Counted from the stretch's first letter, positions 26,584 to 36,308 are shown. The stretch is 64,000 nt of DNA from Pelagihabitans sp947500445 (GCF_050589625.1 NZ_JBNGOP010000006.1:145074-209073), one strand, 5' to 3'. Notes: generated by a model from the sequence alone, not told the origin. Numbers and translations: made by a program.

Positions 26584-28932
26584 ATGAAACGTTTCTTTCC
26601 CTTGCTATTACTTCTTTTTCCATTAGTCATAAGCGCCCAGATCGTTGGCGAGGTTACGGGCACTGTCATTGATGAGACCGGCACTCCTATTTTGGGGGCC
26701 AGCGTACTTTTGGAAGGAACCACCTTGGGCGCACAAACCGATTTTGACGGAAACTATCGCATTTCCAACGTGCCCCCGAAGTCCTATAATCTCGTCGTTA
26801 GCTACCTTGGTTTTAAAACACAGACCGTATTTAACGTAGTAGTGAAATCGAAAGGGACACCGGCCTATAATTTCACTTTGGAAGAGGCCAGCCAGCAATT
26901 GGACGAGGTAGTGGTGTCCAATGCGAACAAAATCAGTAGGCCCAGGGAAACACCCTTATCCACGCAGACGCTTTCGGCGGTAGAGATCGCCACCTATCCT
27001 GGAAGTAACAACGATGTGGTGCAGGTAGCACAGACCTTGCCCGGCGTGTCGCCCTCCATTGGCGGCTTTCGTAACGATCTGATCATCCGTGGCGGTGCCC
27101 CCAACGAAACGGTCTATTATCTGGACGGAATGGAGGTCCCTAACATCAATCATTTCAGTACCCAGGGAAGCGCGGGCGGACCTGTGGGCCTTATCAATGT
27201 TTCATTTATCGATAACGTTACCCTGTCCACTTCGGCATTCGGCGCCCAATACGACAATCCATTGTCGGGGGTGTTACAATTCAGTCAACGCAACGGAAAT
27301 GCCCGTAATTTCAACGGAAACTTTCGTATCAGTGCCAGTGAAGCGGCATTGACCCTTGAAGGTCCGTTGTTCAAGGGCGCCAACGAGGAAAGCAAGACCA
27401 CGATACTTGCCTCCGTTCGACGCAGCTACCTCCAATTTTTGTTCGAAACCATTGGACTGCCCTTTCGCCCCAATTACTGGGACTATCAATACAAGGTATC
27501 GCATGAGATCGATGCCTATAACACCATTAATTTTTTAGGGTTGGGATCTATAGATGACTTCTCCGTGGAAACCCCGGATGATTTTGATGCCGAGCAACAG
27601 GCACAACTGGAGCAGGCCCCCTTTATAGACCAACGCACCAATGCCATAGGGCTTACTTGGAAGAAACGCTTCAAGGATGGCTCCGGATTTATGCAGACCA
27701 CCATTAGTAACAATACCTTGGTAAACGAATTTACCCGTTTTGAAGATCCCGAGAACGAAAGCGGTGTCTTTTTTAACAACGATGCCCGGGAATCGGAAAG
27801 CAAACTACGATACCAGATCACCAAATTTCTCGGGAATTGGAAACTTAGCGCAGGGGGCAATGTACAACGGTCCGATTATAAAAACAACACTGTCGATCTG
27901 ATCGACAACATTACTTTCGATACCGAAATCGATTTTATGAAGTACGGCCTCTTCGCAAACCTTACGCGAAGTTATTTGGATAACTCCTTGGATGTTTCCC
28001 TTGGGTTCCGAATGGACGATGACAGCTTTACCGATCAAGACAACTTACTATCGACCTTTTCGCCACGCTTTTCGCTATCCTATGAATTTTTGGAAAACTG
28101 GAGGCTCAATGGTTCGGTAGGACGTTATTTTAAAATACCGCCCTACACCATTTTAGGGTTCCGGTCCAATGAAAACGTTCTGGTCAACCAGGATGCGGCA
28201 TATACCCAAAGTGACCACTACGTACTAGGCCTACAACACTACCCGAGCCCATCGTCCAGTATTTCGTTGGAGGGGTTTTACAAACGTTATAACGATTATC
28301 CCGTGTCGGTCTTGGATGGTGTTTCCCTAGCCAACAAAGGAGGTGGTTTTGAAGTACTCGGCAGTGAGGATGTTGCTACGGTCGGTCGTGGCAGAAGCTA
28401 TGGCCTGGAATTTCAGTTCCAGCAAAAGTTGAACAATAACTTTTATGGGATTTTTGCCTATACTTTTTTCTACAGCGAGTTTACCGGCTTTGACGATTCC
28501 GTTTTTCTTCCTTCGGTATGGGATAGCCGCCATTTGGTATCCTTTACGGGAGGATACAAGCTCAAAAAGAACTGGGAAGTAAGCGCCCGTTATCGTTTTG
28601 CCGGAAATACCCCTTTTGTTCCCACGGACTTGGACGCCACCTTGCAAAACTACCCTGAAGTTGTTTTGGACTACTCTCGATTAGGAGAGGAAAAATTGGA
28701 TATCTTCTCGCAATTGGACCTCCGAATAGACAAAAAATGGAATTTGAAAAAGCTCTCTTTGGATGTATTCATAGAAGTACAGAACATTTTGGCCCAACAA
28801 ACGCCCCAACCGACACAGTACGGACTCAACAGAAACGAAATGGGCGGTATCGTCACCCCAAGGAGTTTGGCCGCCATTCCGGAGGCGGACGGCCAGATCA
28901 TTCCAAGTATCGGTGTTGTTGTAGACTTTTAA
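26584..28932 (+). CDS. TonB-dependent outer-membrane receptor
   Basis: A 782-residue receptor: signal peptide (1-18, ending ISAQ), a carboxypeptidase-like regulatory domain (about 20-110, GTVIDETGTPILGASVLLEG), a plug domain (about 120-235, with IIRGGAPNETVYYLDGMEVP) and a beta-barrel ending in IPSIGVVVDF. No SusD partner follows, so it is not a classical glycan SusCD pair. It is divergent from a MarR-like regulator with a palindromic site and is followed 335 nt later by a sulfatase. The substrate is open; sulfated compounds are one possibility from context. Confidence 0.92.
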   Translation: MKRFFPLLLLLFPLVISAQIVGEVTGTVIDETGTPILGASVLLEGTTLGAQTDFDGNYRISNVPPKSYNLVVSYLGFKTQTVFNVVVKSKGTPAYNFTLEEASQQLDEVVVSNANKISRPRETPLSTQTLSAVEIATYPGSNNDVVQVAQTLPGVSPSIGGFRNDLIIRGGAPNETVYYLDGMEVPNINHFSTQGSAGGPVGLINVSFIDNVTLSTSAFGAQYDNPLSGVLQFSQRNGNARNFNGNFRISASEAALTLEGPLFKGANEESKTTILASVRRSYLQFLFETIGLPFRPNYWDYQYKVSHEIDAYNTINFLGLGSIDDFSVETPDDFDAEQQAQLEQAPFIDQRTNAIGLTWKKRFKDGSGFMQTTISNNTLVNEFTRFEDPENESGVFFNNDARESESKLRYQITKFLGNWKLSAGGNVQRSDYKNNTVDLIDNITFDTEIDFMKYGLFANLTRSYLDNSLDVSLGFRMDDDSFTDQDNLLSTFSPRFSLSYEFLENWRLNGSVGRYFKIPPYTILGFRSNENVLVNQDAAYTQSDHYVLGLQHYPSPSSSISLEGFYKRYNDYPVSVLDGVSLANKGGGFEVLGSEDVATVGRGRSYGLEFQFQQKLNNNFYGIFAYTFFYSEFTGFDDSVFLPSVWDSRHLVSFTGGYKLKKNWEVSARYRFAGNTPFVPTDLDATLQNYPEVVLDYSRLGEEKLDIFSQLDLRIDKKWNLKKLSLDVFIEVQNILAQQTPQPTQYGLNRNEMGGIVTPRSLAAIPEADGQIIPSIGVVVDF

Positions 28933-28995
28933 CCCGCTTTATGCATTAGAAAATCTATTACAGCTTCCAGCTACTTCAAACTATGGTGCTGCGCT

Positions 28996-29055
28996 ACATT
29001 TTTAAATGTAAGCATAGCCCCGAAGTTTCGGGGCTATGCTTACATTTAAAAATGT
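28996..29055. repeat. perfect 29-bp inverted repeat (60-nt hairpin)
   Basis: The arms 28996-29024 and 29027-29055 are perfectly complementary with only GT between them. The core is CCCCGAA/TTCGGGG, flanked by AGCATAG and AT-rich ends. It lies 63 nt after the TonB receptor stop and 212 nt before the sulfatase. It could act as a terminator for either strand, although a clear T-run is lacking. The rest of this 335-nt gap holds nothing else recognised. Confidence 0.9.
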
Positions 29056-29267
29056 CATATTTTATCGCAGCTAAAAGCTTCATTACGAAGTTCTAATGCA
29101 TAATCCGGGTTTAATGGAAAGCAACGCTGGTATGGCCCTGCTATGGTATCGGCAGGGTGTTTCAATACTATTGCTAAAATAATTCGATTCAGTTTGTATC
29201 TTTAGTGTCGATTTAACGGTTCGCATGCAACACCCAAGCGCACCGTCAAAACTTAATCGACAACCAA

Positions 29268-30749
29268 ATGATGACCAGAACGATGCTTTATGGCCTACTG
29301 GCAAGTGGGCTGACCACACTGATTTCTTGCAAACAACAAACCACGGAAAAAGCGGCCCCGACCCCGCCCAACATTGTTTTTATTATGGCCGATGATCTGG
29401 GGTATGGCGATATCGGCACCTATGGACAGGAGAAGATCGCGACCCCTTTTCTGGACGAAATGGCGCGCCAGGGCATTCATTTTTCCAATTTTTACGCGGG
29501 CACCTCGGTCTGTGCCCCATCCAGGGCCTCCCTAATGCTTGGGAAACATACCGGTCATTTGGCCATTAGAGGAAACCGACAGGATAGCGTTTATGGAGGG
29601 CAAATGGCACTTTTGGACACGGATAGGACCATTGCGGAATACCTAAAAAAGGTAGGGTATACCACCAAGCTTATCGGAAAATGGGGTCTCGGAAACCCCC
29701 GTTCGTCCGGTGACCCTTCACAGCAGGGATTTGACAGTTACTATGGCTATACCGACCAAATTTTGGCCCATAATTACTATCCGGAATTCCTTTGGAAAGA
29801 TGGTGAAAAACAATCGTTAGACAATACCGTACAGTACTTGGAAAAGGATGCATGGCATGGCGGACTGGGCAGTTATTCCACAGAAAAAAAAGAATACTCG
29901 CACGATCTTTTTATGAAAGAGACCGTGGCATTTTTGGAAACCGAACGATCGGAACCCTTTTTTTTATACTTGTCCCTGACCATACCGCATGACAATGGGG
30001 AACAATTGGACAGCATGCGGTTTGAAGTACCGCAACAAGGGGTCTATAAAAATAAGAAGTGGACCAAAAACCAAAAGGATTATGCCGCAATGATCACACG
30101 TATGGACCAGGGCATCGGCACCGTTATGGAGACCTTAAAAAAACAAGGGCTTGACGATAATACCCTTGTTATCTTTACGAGTGATAACGGCCCTATGCGC
30201 CAAATGCCGACCACCGCTTTCTTTAACAGCAACGGTCCCTTTCGGGGCGGAAAACGGGACCTTTACGAAGGGGGCATTCGCATGCCCTTCATTGCAAAAT
30301 GGCCCGGAAAGATAAAACCGAACTCCGTTTCCGATCACCCATCGGCCTTTTGGGATATTCTTCCCACCCTATCGGAACTTGCCGGAAATCCGTTGACCCA
30401 AAACGATGAAACGGATGGCATATCGTTCGTTCCCACGCTTTTGGCACAGGAACAGACACAAAAACACCCGGCGCTTTACTGGGAATTTCATGGCAGTAAG
30501 GAGGTACTGCAGGCCGTTAGAAAGGACAACTACAAACTGGTCAAAAAAATGTCGCGGCAAGACACCATTGTCCGTTGGGAACTCTTCGATATTGCTACCG
30601 ATGCCGAGGAGCTTACCGATCTGTACGAACGCCGCCCTAAAATTGCCCTGGAATTGCGCACTTTACTTCAGGAGTCCCATCTGGAATCGCCCGTTTTTGT
30701 ACTTCCCGATGAACAAAAGGAACGTTCCGTAGGTTACACTGGGCATTGA
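29268..30749 (+). CDS. lipoprotein sulfatase (arylsulfatase family S1)
   Basis: A 493-residue sulfatase. MMTRTMLYGLLASGLTTLISC is a lipoprotein signal with Cys21 as the acylated residue. PNIVFIMADDLGYGD gives the calcium-binding Asp42-Asp43, and CAPSR at 82-86 is the C-x-P-x-R motif whose Cys82 must be converted to formylglycine. Further metal and active-site motifs are GKWGLG and FTSDNGP. It cleaves sulfate esters, probably of sulfated algal polysaccharides in a marine setting. No formylglycine-generating enzyme or anSME is nearby. It is convergent with the next gene at 5 nt. Confidence 0.94.
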   Translation: MMTRTMLYGLLASGLTTLISCKQQTTEKAAPTPPNIVFIMADDLGYGDIGTYGQEKIATPFLDEMARQGIHFSNFYAGTSVCAPSRASLMLGKHTGHLAIRGNRQDSVYGGQMALLDTDRTIAEYLKKVGYTTKLIGKWGLGNPRSSGDPSQQGFDSYYGYTDQILAHNYYPEFLWKDGEKQSLDNTVQYLEKDAWHGGLGSYSTEKKEYSHDLFMKETVAFLETERSEPFFLYLSLTIPHDNGEQLDSMRFEVPQQGVYKNKKWTKNQKDYAAMITRMDQGIGTVMETLKKQGLDDNTLVIFTSDNGPMRQMPTTAFFNSNGPFRGGKRDLYEGGIRMPFIAKWPGKIKPNSVSDHPSAFWDILPTLSELAGNPLTQNDETDGISFVPTLLAQEQTQKHPALYWEFHGSKEVLQAVRKDNYKLVKKMSRQDTIVRWELFDIATDAEELTDLYERRPKIALELRTLLQESHLESPVFVLPDEQKERSVGYTGH

Positions 30750-30754
30750 GTTCC

Positions 30755-31519
30755 CTATTGATCGAATAACGCGGTACCGATCTCTTTGTTGAACTCGATA
30801 TTTTTCCAAGTGGTTTTCGCCCATGTTTTACCAACCACCTCGGCATCCCAATTGGATGCGATATACGCACGCTCCGATGGTATTTTAATTCCATTTATGG
30901 TTTCATAACGCAAGGTCATCAACTCCGGTTCGGTAATGCCAAAGGCGACGACGGTAAACAAAAATTGGTCGACAAGCTTAGTCTCCTTATTTATGTACAG
31001 CACATAGGTATCTTGGGTATCCCCAATATTCTCGTCAAAGGTTACCCTAACCAGATCGTAGGTGCTACCATTGGTTTTTTTGCTCCCGATATGTTCCAGG
31101 TTCACCCCTTGGTCCTGAAGCTTGAACAACATGGAGAACCAATAAAAATTTGTTTTTCTGAAAAATCGAGCCATTCCCTTTGCCTGTTTATCTTCGGCAA
31201 TTTTTCCATCGAATTTTATCCAGGCATCGGCGCCGTTAAACCCTTCGGAAACTTTTCCTTTGGCTCCCAAAGCGGAATGTTCGGAATATACTGCGTGCGA
31301 CAACTCGTTCTCGAACACGTAGGTTTCCCTGCTTTTTAGGGACATTCCCGAGTTGGGATCTGAGTACTCCATGTCGTAGCTGACATTATTCAGGTCGTAG
31401 AACGCCTTTTTGCCGCCCAATTCGTTTACCATGTCTTCTACCAACCGATCTGCATTTTGTGCCGATACGCCGTATAGCAAGCCCATAGCCATGACTATAA
31501 TTATACTTTGTTTTTTCAT
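30755..31519 (-). CDS. secreted LolA-like protein of unknown function
   Basis: A 254-residue protein with signal peptide MKKQSIIIVMAMGLLYGVSAQ. The body is rich in beta-strands with the pattern seen in LolA-like/outer-membrane lipoprotein-sorting folds (a leading helix ADRLVEDMVNELGGKKAF, then repeated strands such as YDLVRVTFDENIGDTQDTYVLYIN). Related Bacteroidota proteins are usually annotated as domains of unknown function. It stands alone with a long upstream gap containing repeat elements. Confidence 0.65.
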   Translation of the reverse strand: MKKQSIIIVMAMGLLYGVSAQNADRLVEDMVNELGGKKAFYDLNNVSYDMEYSDPNSGMSLKSRETYVFENELSHAVYSEHSALGAKGKVSEGFNGADAWIKFDGKIAEDKQAKGMARFFRKTNFYWFSMLFKLQDQGVNLEHIGSKKTNGSTYDLVRVTFDENIGDTQDTYVLYINKETKLVDQFLFTVVAFGITEPELMTLRYETINGIKIPSERAYIASNWDAEVVGKTWAKTTWKNIEFNKEIGTALFDQ

Positions 31520-31670
31520 CTTTAAAAATAGTGTTGTTTGGGACGGTCAGGAACTTGAAAACACGGTCGGTTTTTCCTTTTTTGAGATAAAATCATCTCA
31601 AACTATCCTCTCGCATTGCCCTTTGGCAAAAACATCCGTCACCCAATATGTTTATCTAAAATAGTGCGCA

Positions 31671-31696
31671 ATACCAATTTAACTTTGAAATGGTAT
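31671..31696. repeat. 26-nt palindrome of the ATACCATTT family
   Basis: ATACCAATT... to ...TGAAATGGTAT spans 26 nt with outer ATACCA/TGGTAT complementarity and the same centre TTAACTTTG as the palindrome at 5043. Together with an AAAAATGGAATA at 31805-31816 it may form the ends of a third, more diverged element of about 146 bp; the middle is not clearly alike. The remainder of the 338-nt gap (31520-31857) shows nothing else. Confidence 0.65.
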
Positions 31697-31817
31697 AACT
31701 ATAGCTATAAGGGAATGTATCGGTTTTCCGATTTTCAAAAAACGATCCATTCCCTTTATAACTTTACATGCTACAAAACCTCCGATGCTACCTGATTTAT
31801 GGTCAAAAATGGAATAC

Positions 31818-31852
31818 TACCATTTTAACTTTGAAATAGCACTAATAAAACG
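31818..31852. repeat. truncated left end of the 166-bp element
   Basis: TACCATTTTAACTTTGAAAT followed by AGCACTAATAAAACG matches the left end of the copy at 6204-6238 in about 33 of 35 positions, then stops being alike. It abuts the stop codon of the NTF2-like gene at 31858. Confidence 0.7.
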
Positions 31853-31857
31853 CTTTA

Positions 31858-32358
31858 TCAATTATTGGCATGCGAATCGTAAACCTTACCGCTAATTTTC
31901 CACTCGCCGTCTTTTTTATACAGTACAAAAAAGTCTGTGAAACGCAATCCGCTCCAGTCGATAAACTCCACTTTTGCCGCAGCGGCAGGCCCGGAAATAT
32001 CGATCCATGCAATATGATGCTGTACCTTTTCCGAGGGACCTCCCTGCGTAACGGCACCTCCAAATTCGTCGGCGGTCATGTTGTAATGGGTACCTGCAAT
32101 AGACCCTACGATATGGGCGTGATCAAAGAAGGCCGACCGGCTTAACTCACCGTCTCCGGTACGTGCACTGGTGATATAGGGCTCAAGTGCCTTTGCTACT
32201 TCCTTTATTTCGTTGAAACTTTGTTTTTCGTCTTGAACATTCATAATTACTTTATTTTTAGTGTTATTGGAAACGCCATCGTTTCCTGAAATTTGTTTTT
32301 CTTGGGCGTACGAAATGGAAACGCATGCCAGTAGTACTGTAAAAATTGAAATTTTCAT
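31858..32358 (-). CDS. exported NTF2-like/putative lumazine-binding protein
   Basis: A 166-residue protein starting at MKISIFTVLLACVSISYAQ, a signal peptide; this start is preferred to an ATG seven codons upstream. The mature part has the SnoaL/NTF2-like layout: a helix (EIKEVAKALEPYITSARTGD), the FFDHAHIVGSIAGTHYNMTADEF motif, and strands ending in DFFVLYKKDGEWKISGKVYDSH. Family members bind small ligands or act as isomerase-like enzymes; no catalytic assignment is possible. It lies 68 nt downstream of an oxidoreductase gene in the same direction. Confidence 0.75.
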   Translation of the reverse strand: MKISIFTVLLACVSISYAQEKQISGNDGVSNNTKNKVIMNVQDEKQSFNEIKEVAKALEPYITSARTGDGELSRSAFFDHAHIVGSIAGTHYNMTADEFGGAVTQGGPSEKVQHHIAWIDISGPAAAAKVEFIDWSGLRFTDFFVLYKKDGEWKISGKVYDSHANN

Positions 32359-32426
32359 GTATGGTATATTTAAAATCATTTGATGTTTCTATGCTTACCT
32401 TAATATAATATCGACCGTGATTTCGC

Positions 32427-32960
32427 CTATAACGCTTTAATGAAATCGATATATTTTTTCGCATTGTGGTCAATAGCTCCCTTAGTAGGGTTATGTTCTT
32501 CCCCGTAAAAAGCGTATAACGGTCGGTAATCCGATTTGATGTACTTGAACGTGACTTCAAAAGGTCGGGTCAGCTCTTCAAGGGTATACTCATATCTGCC
32601 AGAATCCCGATAGTCTTCTTCCTTGATACCTGCGGTAACGGCCAACGCAAATTTTTTCCCTGCCAGTTTATAGCCGCTATTTTTTCCGTACGCCCAGCCA
32701 TGGGACAGCACCACATCGATCCACTTTTTTAAAAAAGGTGGACAATTGAACCAGTAAAACGGAAACTGCAGTACCACTTTATCTGCTGCTTCCAACAGTT
32801 TCTGCTCTTTTTGGATATCGATTTCCAAACTGGGATAAGCGGCATGTAGGTCATGGACCAAAATAGCATCCGGATGTTTTTGCAGTTCTTCGATCCAACG
32901 CTTGTTGATTTTTGAACTTCCCAGTTTTGGATGGGTCACTACGACCAATGTTTTTCCCAT
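32427..32960 (-). CDS. NAD(P)H-dependent oxidoreductase, flavodoxin-like fold
   Basis: A 177-residue protein of the KefF/NQO1-like quinone reductase group. THPKLGSSKINKRW near residue 9 contributes to the FMN/FAD phosphate site, and FPFYWFNCPPFLKKWIDVVLSHGWAYG (about 65-92) is the diagnostic motif of the family. It reduces quinones or electrophiles. Near an AraC gene at 33096 in the same direction, which may regulate it. Confidence 0.9.
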   Translation of the reverse strand: MGKTLVVVTHPKLGSSKINKRWIEELQKHPDAILVHDLHAAYPSLEIDIQKEQKLLEAADKVVLQFPFYWFNCPPFLKKWIDVVLSHGWAYGKNSGYKLAGKKFALAVTAGIKEEDYRDSGRYEYTLEELTRPFEVTFKYIKSDYRPLYAFYGEEHNPTKGAIDHNAKKYIDFIKAL

Positions 32961-33095
32961 ATTCGATCTGTTTTAAAATGCTATTGAATGGTATTGGACA
33001 AGTGATACCTATCCCGACCTTTATTAACACCACAAAAATACTACGGATATAAAGGCTGCAAATGGAAGAAAAGTCCGCAGATATGGATAATCGGT

Positions 33096-33938
33096 TCAGG
33101 AGGTTTCCTGTTGGCGATATTCGGTAGGGGAAAGGCCGATTTTCTTTTTAAAGATACGTGTGAAGTAAAGTGGATCGTTAAAACCGACACCATATGCAAT
33201 TTCACTGATGGCCATTTCGGTAATACGGAGCAGCTCCTTGGCCCTTTTCAATTTTTGTAGCGTTATGTAATTGTTGGGCGTATCGTTAAAGGTTTTGGTG
33301 AACTCCCGTTTGAAGGAAGATAGGCTAAGGTTGCACAACTTTGCCAAGTCTTCCGTTCCAAGGTTCGAATATCGGTGCAATTCGATAATCTTCTTTAATT
33401 GAACGCTACGGCTCGAATATAAATCTGAAATCAACTCTTGAATGGAGCACACATTTTTGGATTGCATCAGTAAAAGGATCAGTTCCTTTATTTTCAACTC
33501 CAACAAGTCGTCGTTGATCAGGGCGGGGTTTTGAAAATAAAACTCCAATGAATCGATGAATCGGGAAATTACCTCTTTGGACACCACTACCTCGCTCGGA
33601 TCTTTACACTCGTTATTTTGTATCGCTCCCGGCAACTCGTTCGCGTACAATTTTTTAAGGACTTCGGGATACAGATGAACGACCATGGCCTCTACTTCTT
33701 CCTCGTCCGTTTGTTTCAGCAACTCCAAAAAATGGTTGCCACATTTCAACAGCACCGCTTCTTGACTGTTTATTTGAACATTTTGATTTGCCGATAACAA
33801 CTTTGGCGCCCTATCCTTAAAATAAATGAAGCAGCCGCTGTTTTCGAAAAGGGCTTCGTACCTAAAGGGGGTTCCCATCTTTATTTTTTCGATAAGTATC
33901 TTATCCCTGTATTCAAATGTTTGCCTGTTCAAAACCAT
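33096..33938 (-). CDS. AraC-family transcriptional regulator
   Basis: A 280-residue protein whose C-terminal 95 residues form the double helix-turn-helix of AraC: LGTEDLAKLCNLSLSSFKREFTKTFNDTPNNYI, then MAISEIAYGVGFNDPLYFTRIFKKKIGLSPTEYR. The N-terminal part is the ligand-binding region without a motif that I can name. It lies 23 nt downstream of a disrupted aminotransferase gene and upstream of a quinone reductase gene, all on the minus strand. Confidence 0.92.
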   Translation of the reverse strand: MVLNRQTFEYRDKILIEKIKMGTPFRYEALFENSGCFIYFKDRAPKLLSANQNVQINSQEAVLLKCGNHFLELLKQTDEEEVEAMVVHLYPEVLKKLYANELPGAIQNNECKDPSEVVVSKEVISRFIDSLEFYFQNPALINDDLLELKIKELILLLMQSKNVCSIQELISDLYSSRSVQLKKIIELHRYSNLGTEDLAKLCNLSLSSFKREFTKTFNDTPNNYITLQKLKRAKELLRITEMAISEIAYGVGFNDPLYFTRIFKKKIGLSPTEYRQQETS

Positions 33939-33961
33939 TGGTTCCCGTTTATATTCGATAC

Positions 33962-35299
33962 TTATTGTGGAGTTGTATTTTCAAGACGCGCTTGAAGGTA
34001 ACTGGTCAACCGTTCCATGGCCACCGACAAGTACGAAAACGGTACTGCCGTAAAAACAATTCGGAACATTCCTTTCTTTTCATGCCCGAAACCCTCGCCG
34101 GGCGTCAATAGCACACCCGTGTTCCGGTAGATTTCCAACCACAGTTTTTCTTGCCCAGCATCGGTATGGGCGCTAAGGTATTTGGAGAAATCGGCCCAAA
34201 CGAAAAAACTGCCCTTTGCGGCAACGTATGGTATTTCATTTTTTCGCAAGTGAGTGACCACCAGCCGATAACTTTTGGTTAGGTGCTTTCTGTTTTTAGG
34301 AATATAGGCCTTAACAAAATCGACATCCTTTAACAGCTCGCCAATGGCCCATTGGGTAAGATTGGAGACCAAATGGGGTACGTTGGCATTTTCAAAGGCT
34401 TTCATAAAACCAGGGTTTAGGGAGTGAACCACCCCTACCCGCAATCCCGACATGGCAAAATCCTTGGATAAGGCGTACCACATGTGCAGGTATGCACTAT
34501 CCATTTCACGCATTATTTTAGCGAAGGAAACGGATGCTCCACTATTGGGGTAATCGGCGCGAAGCACCTCGTCCTCAAGGTCGATTTTTGAAAGTCCGTA
34601 AATCTCGTTGACCACCATATGCACGTGGTGTCGCTCGCACCAACGCGCAATATCCCGTAGCGTTTCGGCTTCATATACGATACCGGTAGGATTGTCCGGG
34701 GTAGTGAGCAATAGTATTTTAAACCGTTTTCCCTTGGCGGTAAGTTCTTTATGAACGGTATCCAACAGTGCGGTGGTCACCGGACCTTGGGCAGGCATTT
34801 CTTCAAGTTGATGATGCGTTTGCAAATTGAAGCGCTCCGCGCCCGTTTTTAACCCCAGATCGTTCGTATACATGGGGTAGGAAGGGGCCGGTATCACCAC
34901 CACATCGCCCGGATCGGTCAACACAAAAGCCGTTACTTAGATAATGGCCGAGGCCCCGGCAGAAAGGCCTATGGATTCCGGGGAAATAGGACATTTACAG
35001 AGTTCAGTTTCCATAAAGCCCGAAATGGTTTCCCGCACCTCCGGGTTGCCCAAAAGATGGGTGTAATTGAGTACCCAATCCGGGATATTGCCCTGCACCA
35101 AAACGGCGTTCAGCCGATCCCTTATTTCCGATGCCATCAATTGGTTTTCGGCAACATTCAAGGGAAAGGCACCGTTCGGGTTTTCATCCGGACCGTACAA
35201 ATTTTGTGAAGCTTCCATGAACACCTCAAAATCGACCCTTGCAGCATTTTTAGCAAGCTTTTTTCCTTTAGAGGACAAATTGGAGATAGCATCGTTCAT
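33962..35299 (-). pseudogene. class I/II aminotransferase (ACC synthase-like) split by an in-frame TAA
   Basis: Two parts in the same reading frame: codons from ATG at 35299 to TAA at 34939-34937 (MNDAISNLSSKGKKL ... GLSAGASAII), then VTAFVLTDPGDVVVIPAPSYPMY onwards to 33962. Removing the stop gives a continuous protein of about 445 residues typical of ACC-synthase-like fold-type I aminotransferases: NVAENQLMASEI, the PGDVVVIPAPSYP region, the aldimine Lys in LSKDFAMSGLRVG, and the expected length. Only one base change (for example GAA to TAA) is needed. It is either a recent pseudogene, a sequencing error or a recoded stop; the last is least likely. A GTG at 34924 could reinitiate the C-terminal part. 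Confidence 0.85.
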
Positions 35300-36017
35300 T
35301 TTTTAACGTTTTGATGAGCGGGACCTGTTTTACCGAAAAACTTGCGTTTTACCCTATATGTTCGGGAACGGCGAACCACCAGCATTCTTTTTCCTGACTT
35401 ATGGAACGGTCGTATTCGCGACCGCTTTACTTACAATAAACATAAAGAAAATATATGGCGCGCAGCATCGTACGAACGAAAACCGTTACCTCGGTTCAGG
35501 ACTATACCCACCTCGGAAATGCCCGTGCCGAAACGGAAGAGCGGACCACTTTGGTACCGGTCTTTAGTTGTTCTAATACGAGCTTCCCTATTTGAGATGG
35601 AGTCCGGGTACATCCCGGGAATGGAGCGCATACTCTTAAAGGGAAAAATTTGTGCTTATATCTCCAATTCTTTTTGATAAAAAACCATGATAAAAAATCC
35701 TGAGACCGACGATTCCAAGGCGGGCCATGAGGGTATTTCGCCCATTTCCATCCCGATTGCCATCACGAACCGTCATGCATATGGGATTATACTGCCCAAA
35801 GCGATTTGTTGGCAAAAAGCTATTCCGACCCGTTCCAAGGGGTATATGTCCGGAAAACCTGAGGTAGAACCATTCAGGATTTGCCTAGACGAAAACGATT
35901 TATATGTAAAACACGGTCATTTTTCCAACTTGGAACGGGTGGGAACGCTTTGCAACGGATGTATTGGGGGTAGTTCAATTCAGGTCGAAAAAGTAATTGC
36001 AATTTTGGTTCCTGAAA

Positions 36018-36151
36018 GCATGAACAGCAGACACATTTCAAACGCAGGAACAGGTCCGGGAATTGGCATGTCGGTCGCCAAAAAATTCGGAAGGGAAGGG
36101 TATTCCGTACGGCTGATCTAACGTCCCGCCAACAAGTTCCTTCAGTAGAGT
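36018..36151 (+). pseudogene. remnant of a short-chain dehydrogenase/reductase gene
   Basis: Codons from 36018 read NAGTGPGIGMSVAKKFGREG then YSVRLI, a stop, and RPANKFLQ. This is the N-terminal Rossmann motif (GxGxGIG) of SDR enzymes of the type that normally continue VALIxRNxxKL, so the stop falls exactly inside the homologous stretch. The homology fades after about 45 codons. The upstream part of the same open frame (35687-36017) does not resemble anything I know. The whole 35300-36372 stretch appears to be decayed DNA: frames at 35342-35677 and 35687-36121 are open but have no recognisable product. Confidence 0.6.
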
Positions 36152-36308
36152 ACGGAACCGAACGAACCAGGAATCCGAAATTCAGTTTTTGAAGCGGATA
36201 ACCAGAATTTTAAAACGATGGAAATTCAAATATATCCTACCCGGTCAAAAATGTGTCGCCGGATTATTCTATTTTAAAGCAATCTAAATTTAAATAATTG
36301 ATTTACAG

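Noticed and set aside
26584..30749. A polysaccharide utilisation locus around the TonB receptor and sulfatase
   Set aside because: There is no SusD partner, no glycoside hydrolase and no hybrid two-component regulator; a receptor plus one sulfatase is not enough.
35342..36017. Two open frames of 111 and about 110 codons as possible genes
   Set aside because: No homologous motif, atypical amino acid composition and location in a decayed stretch; only the SDR fragment is supported.
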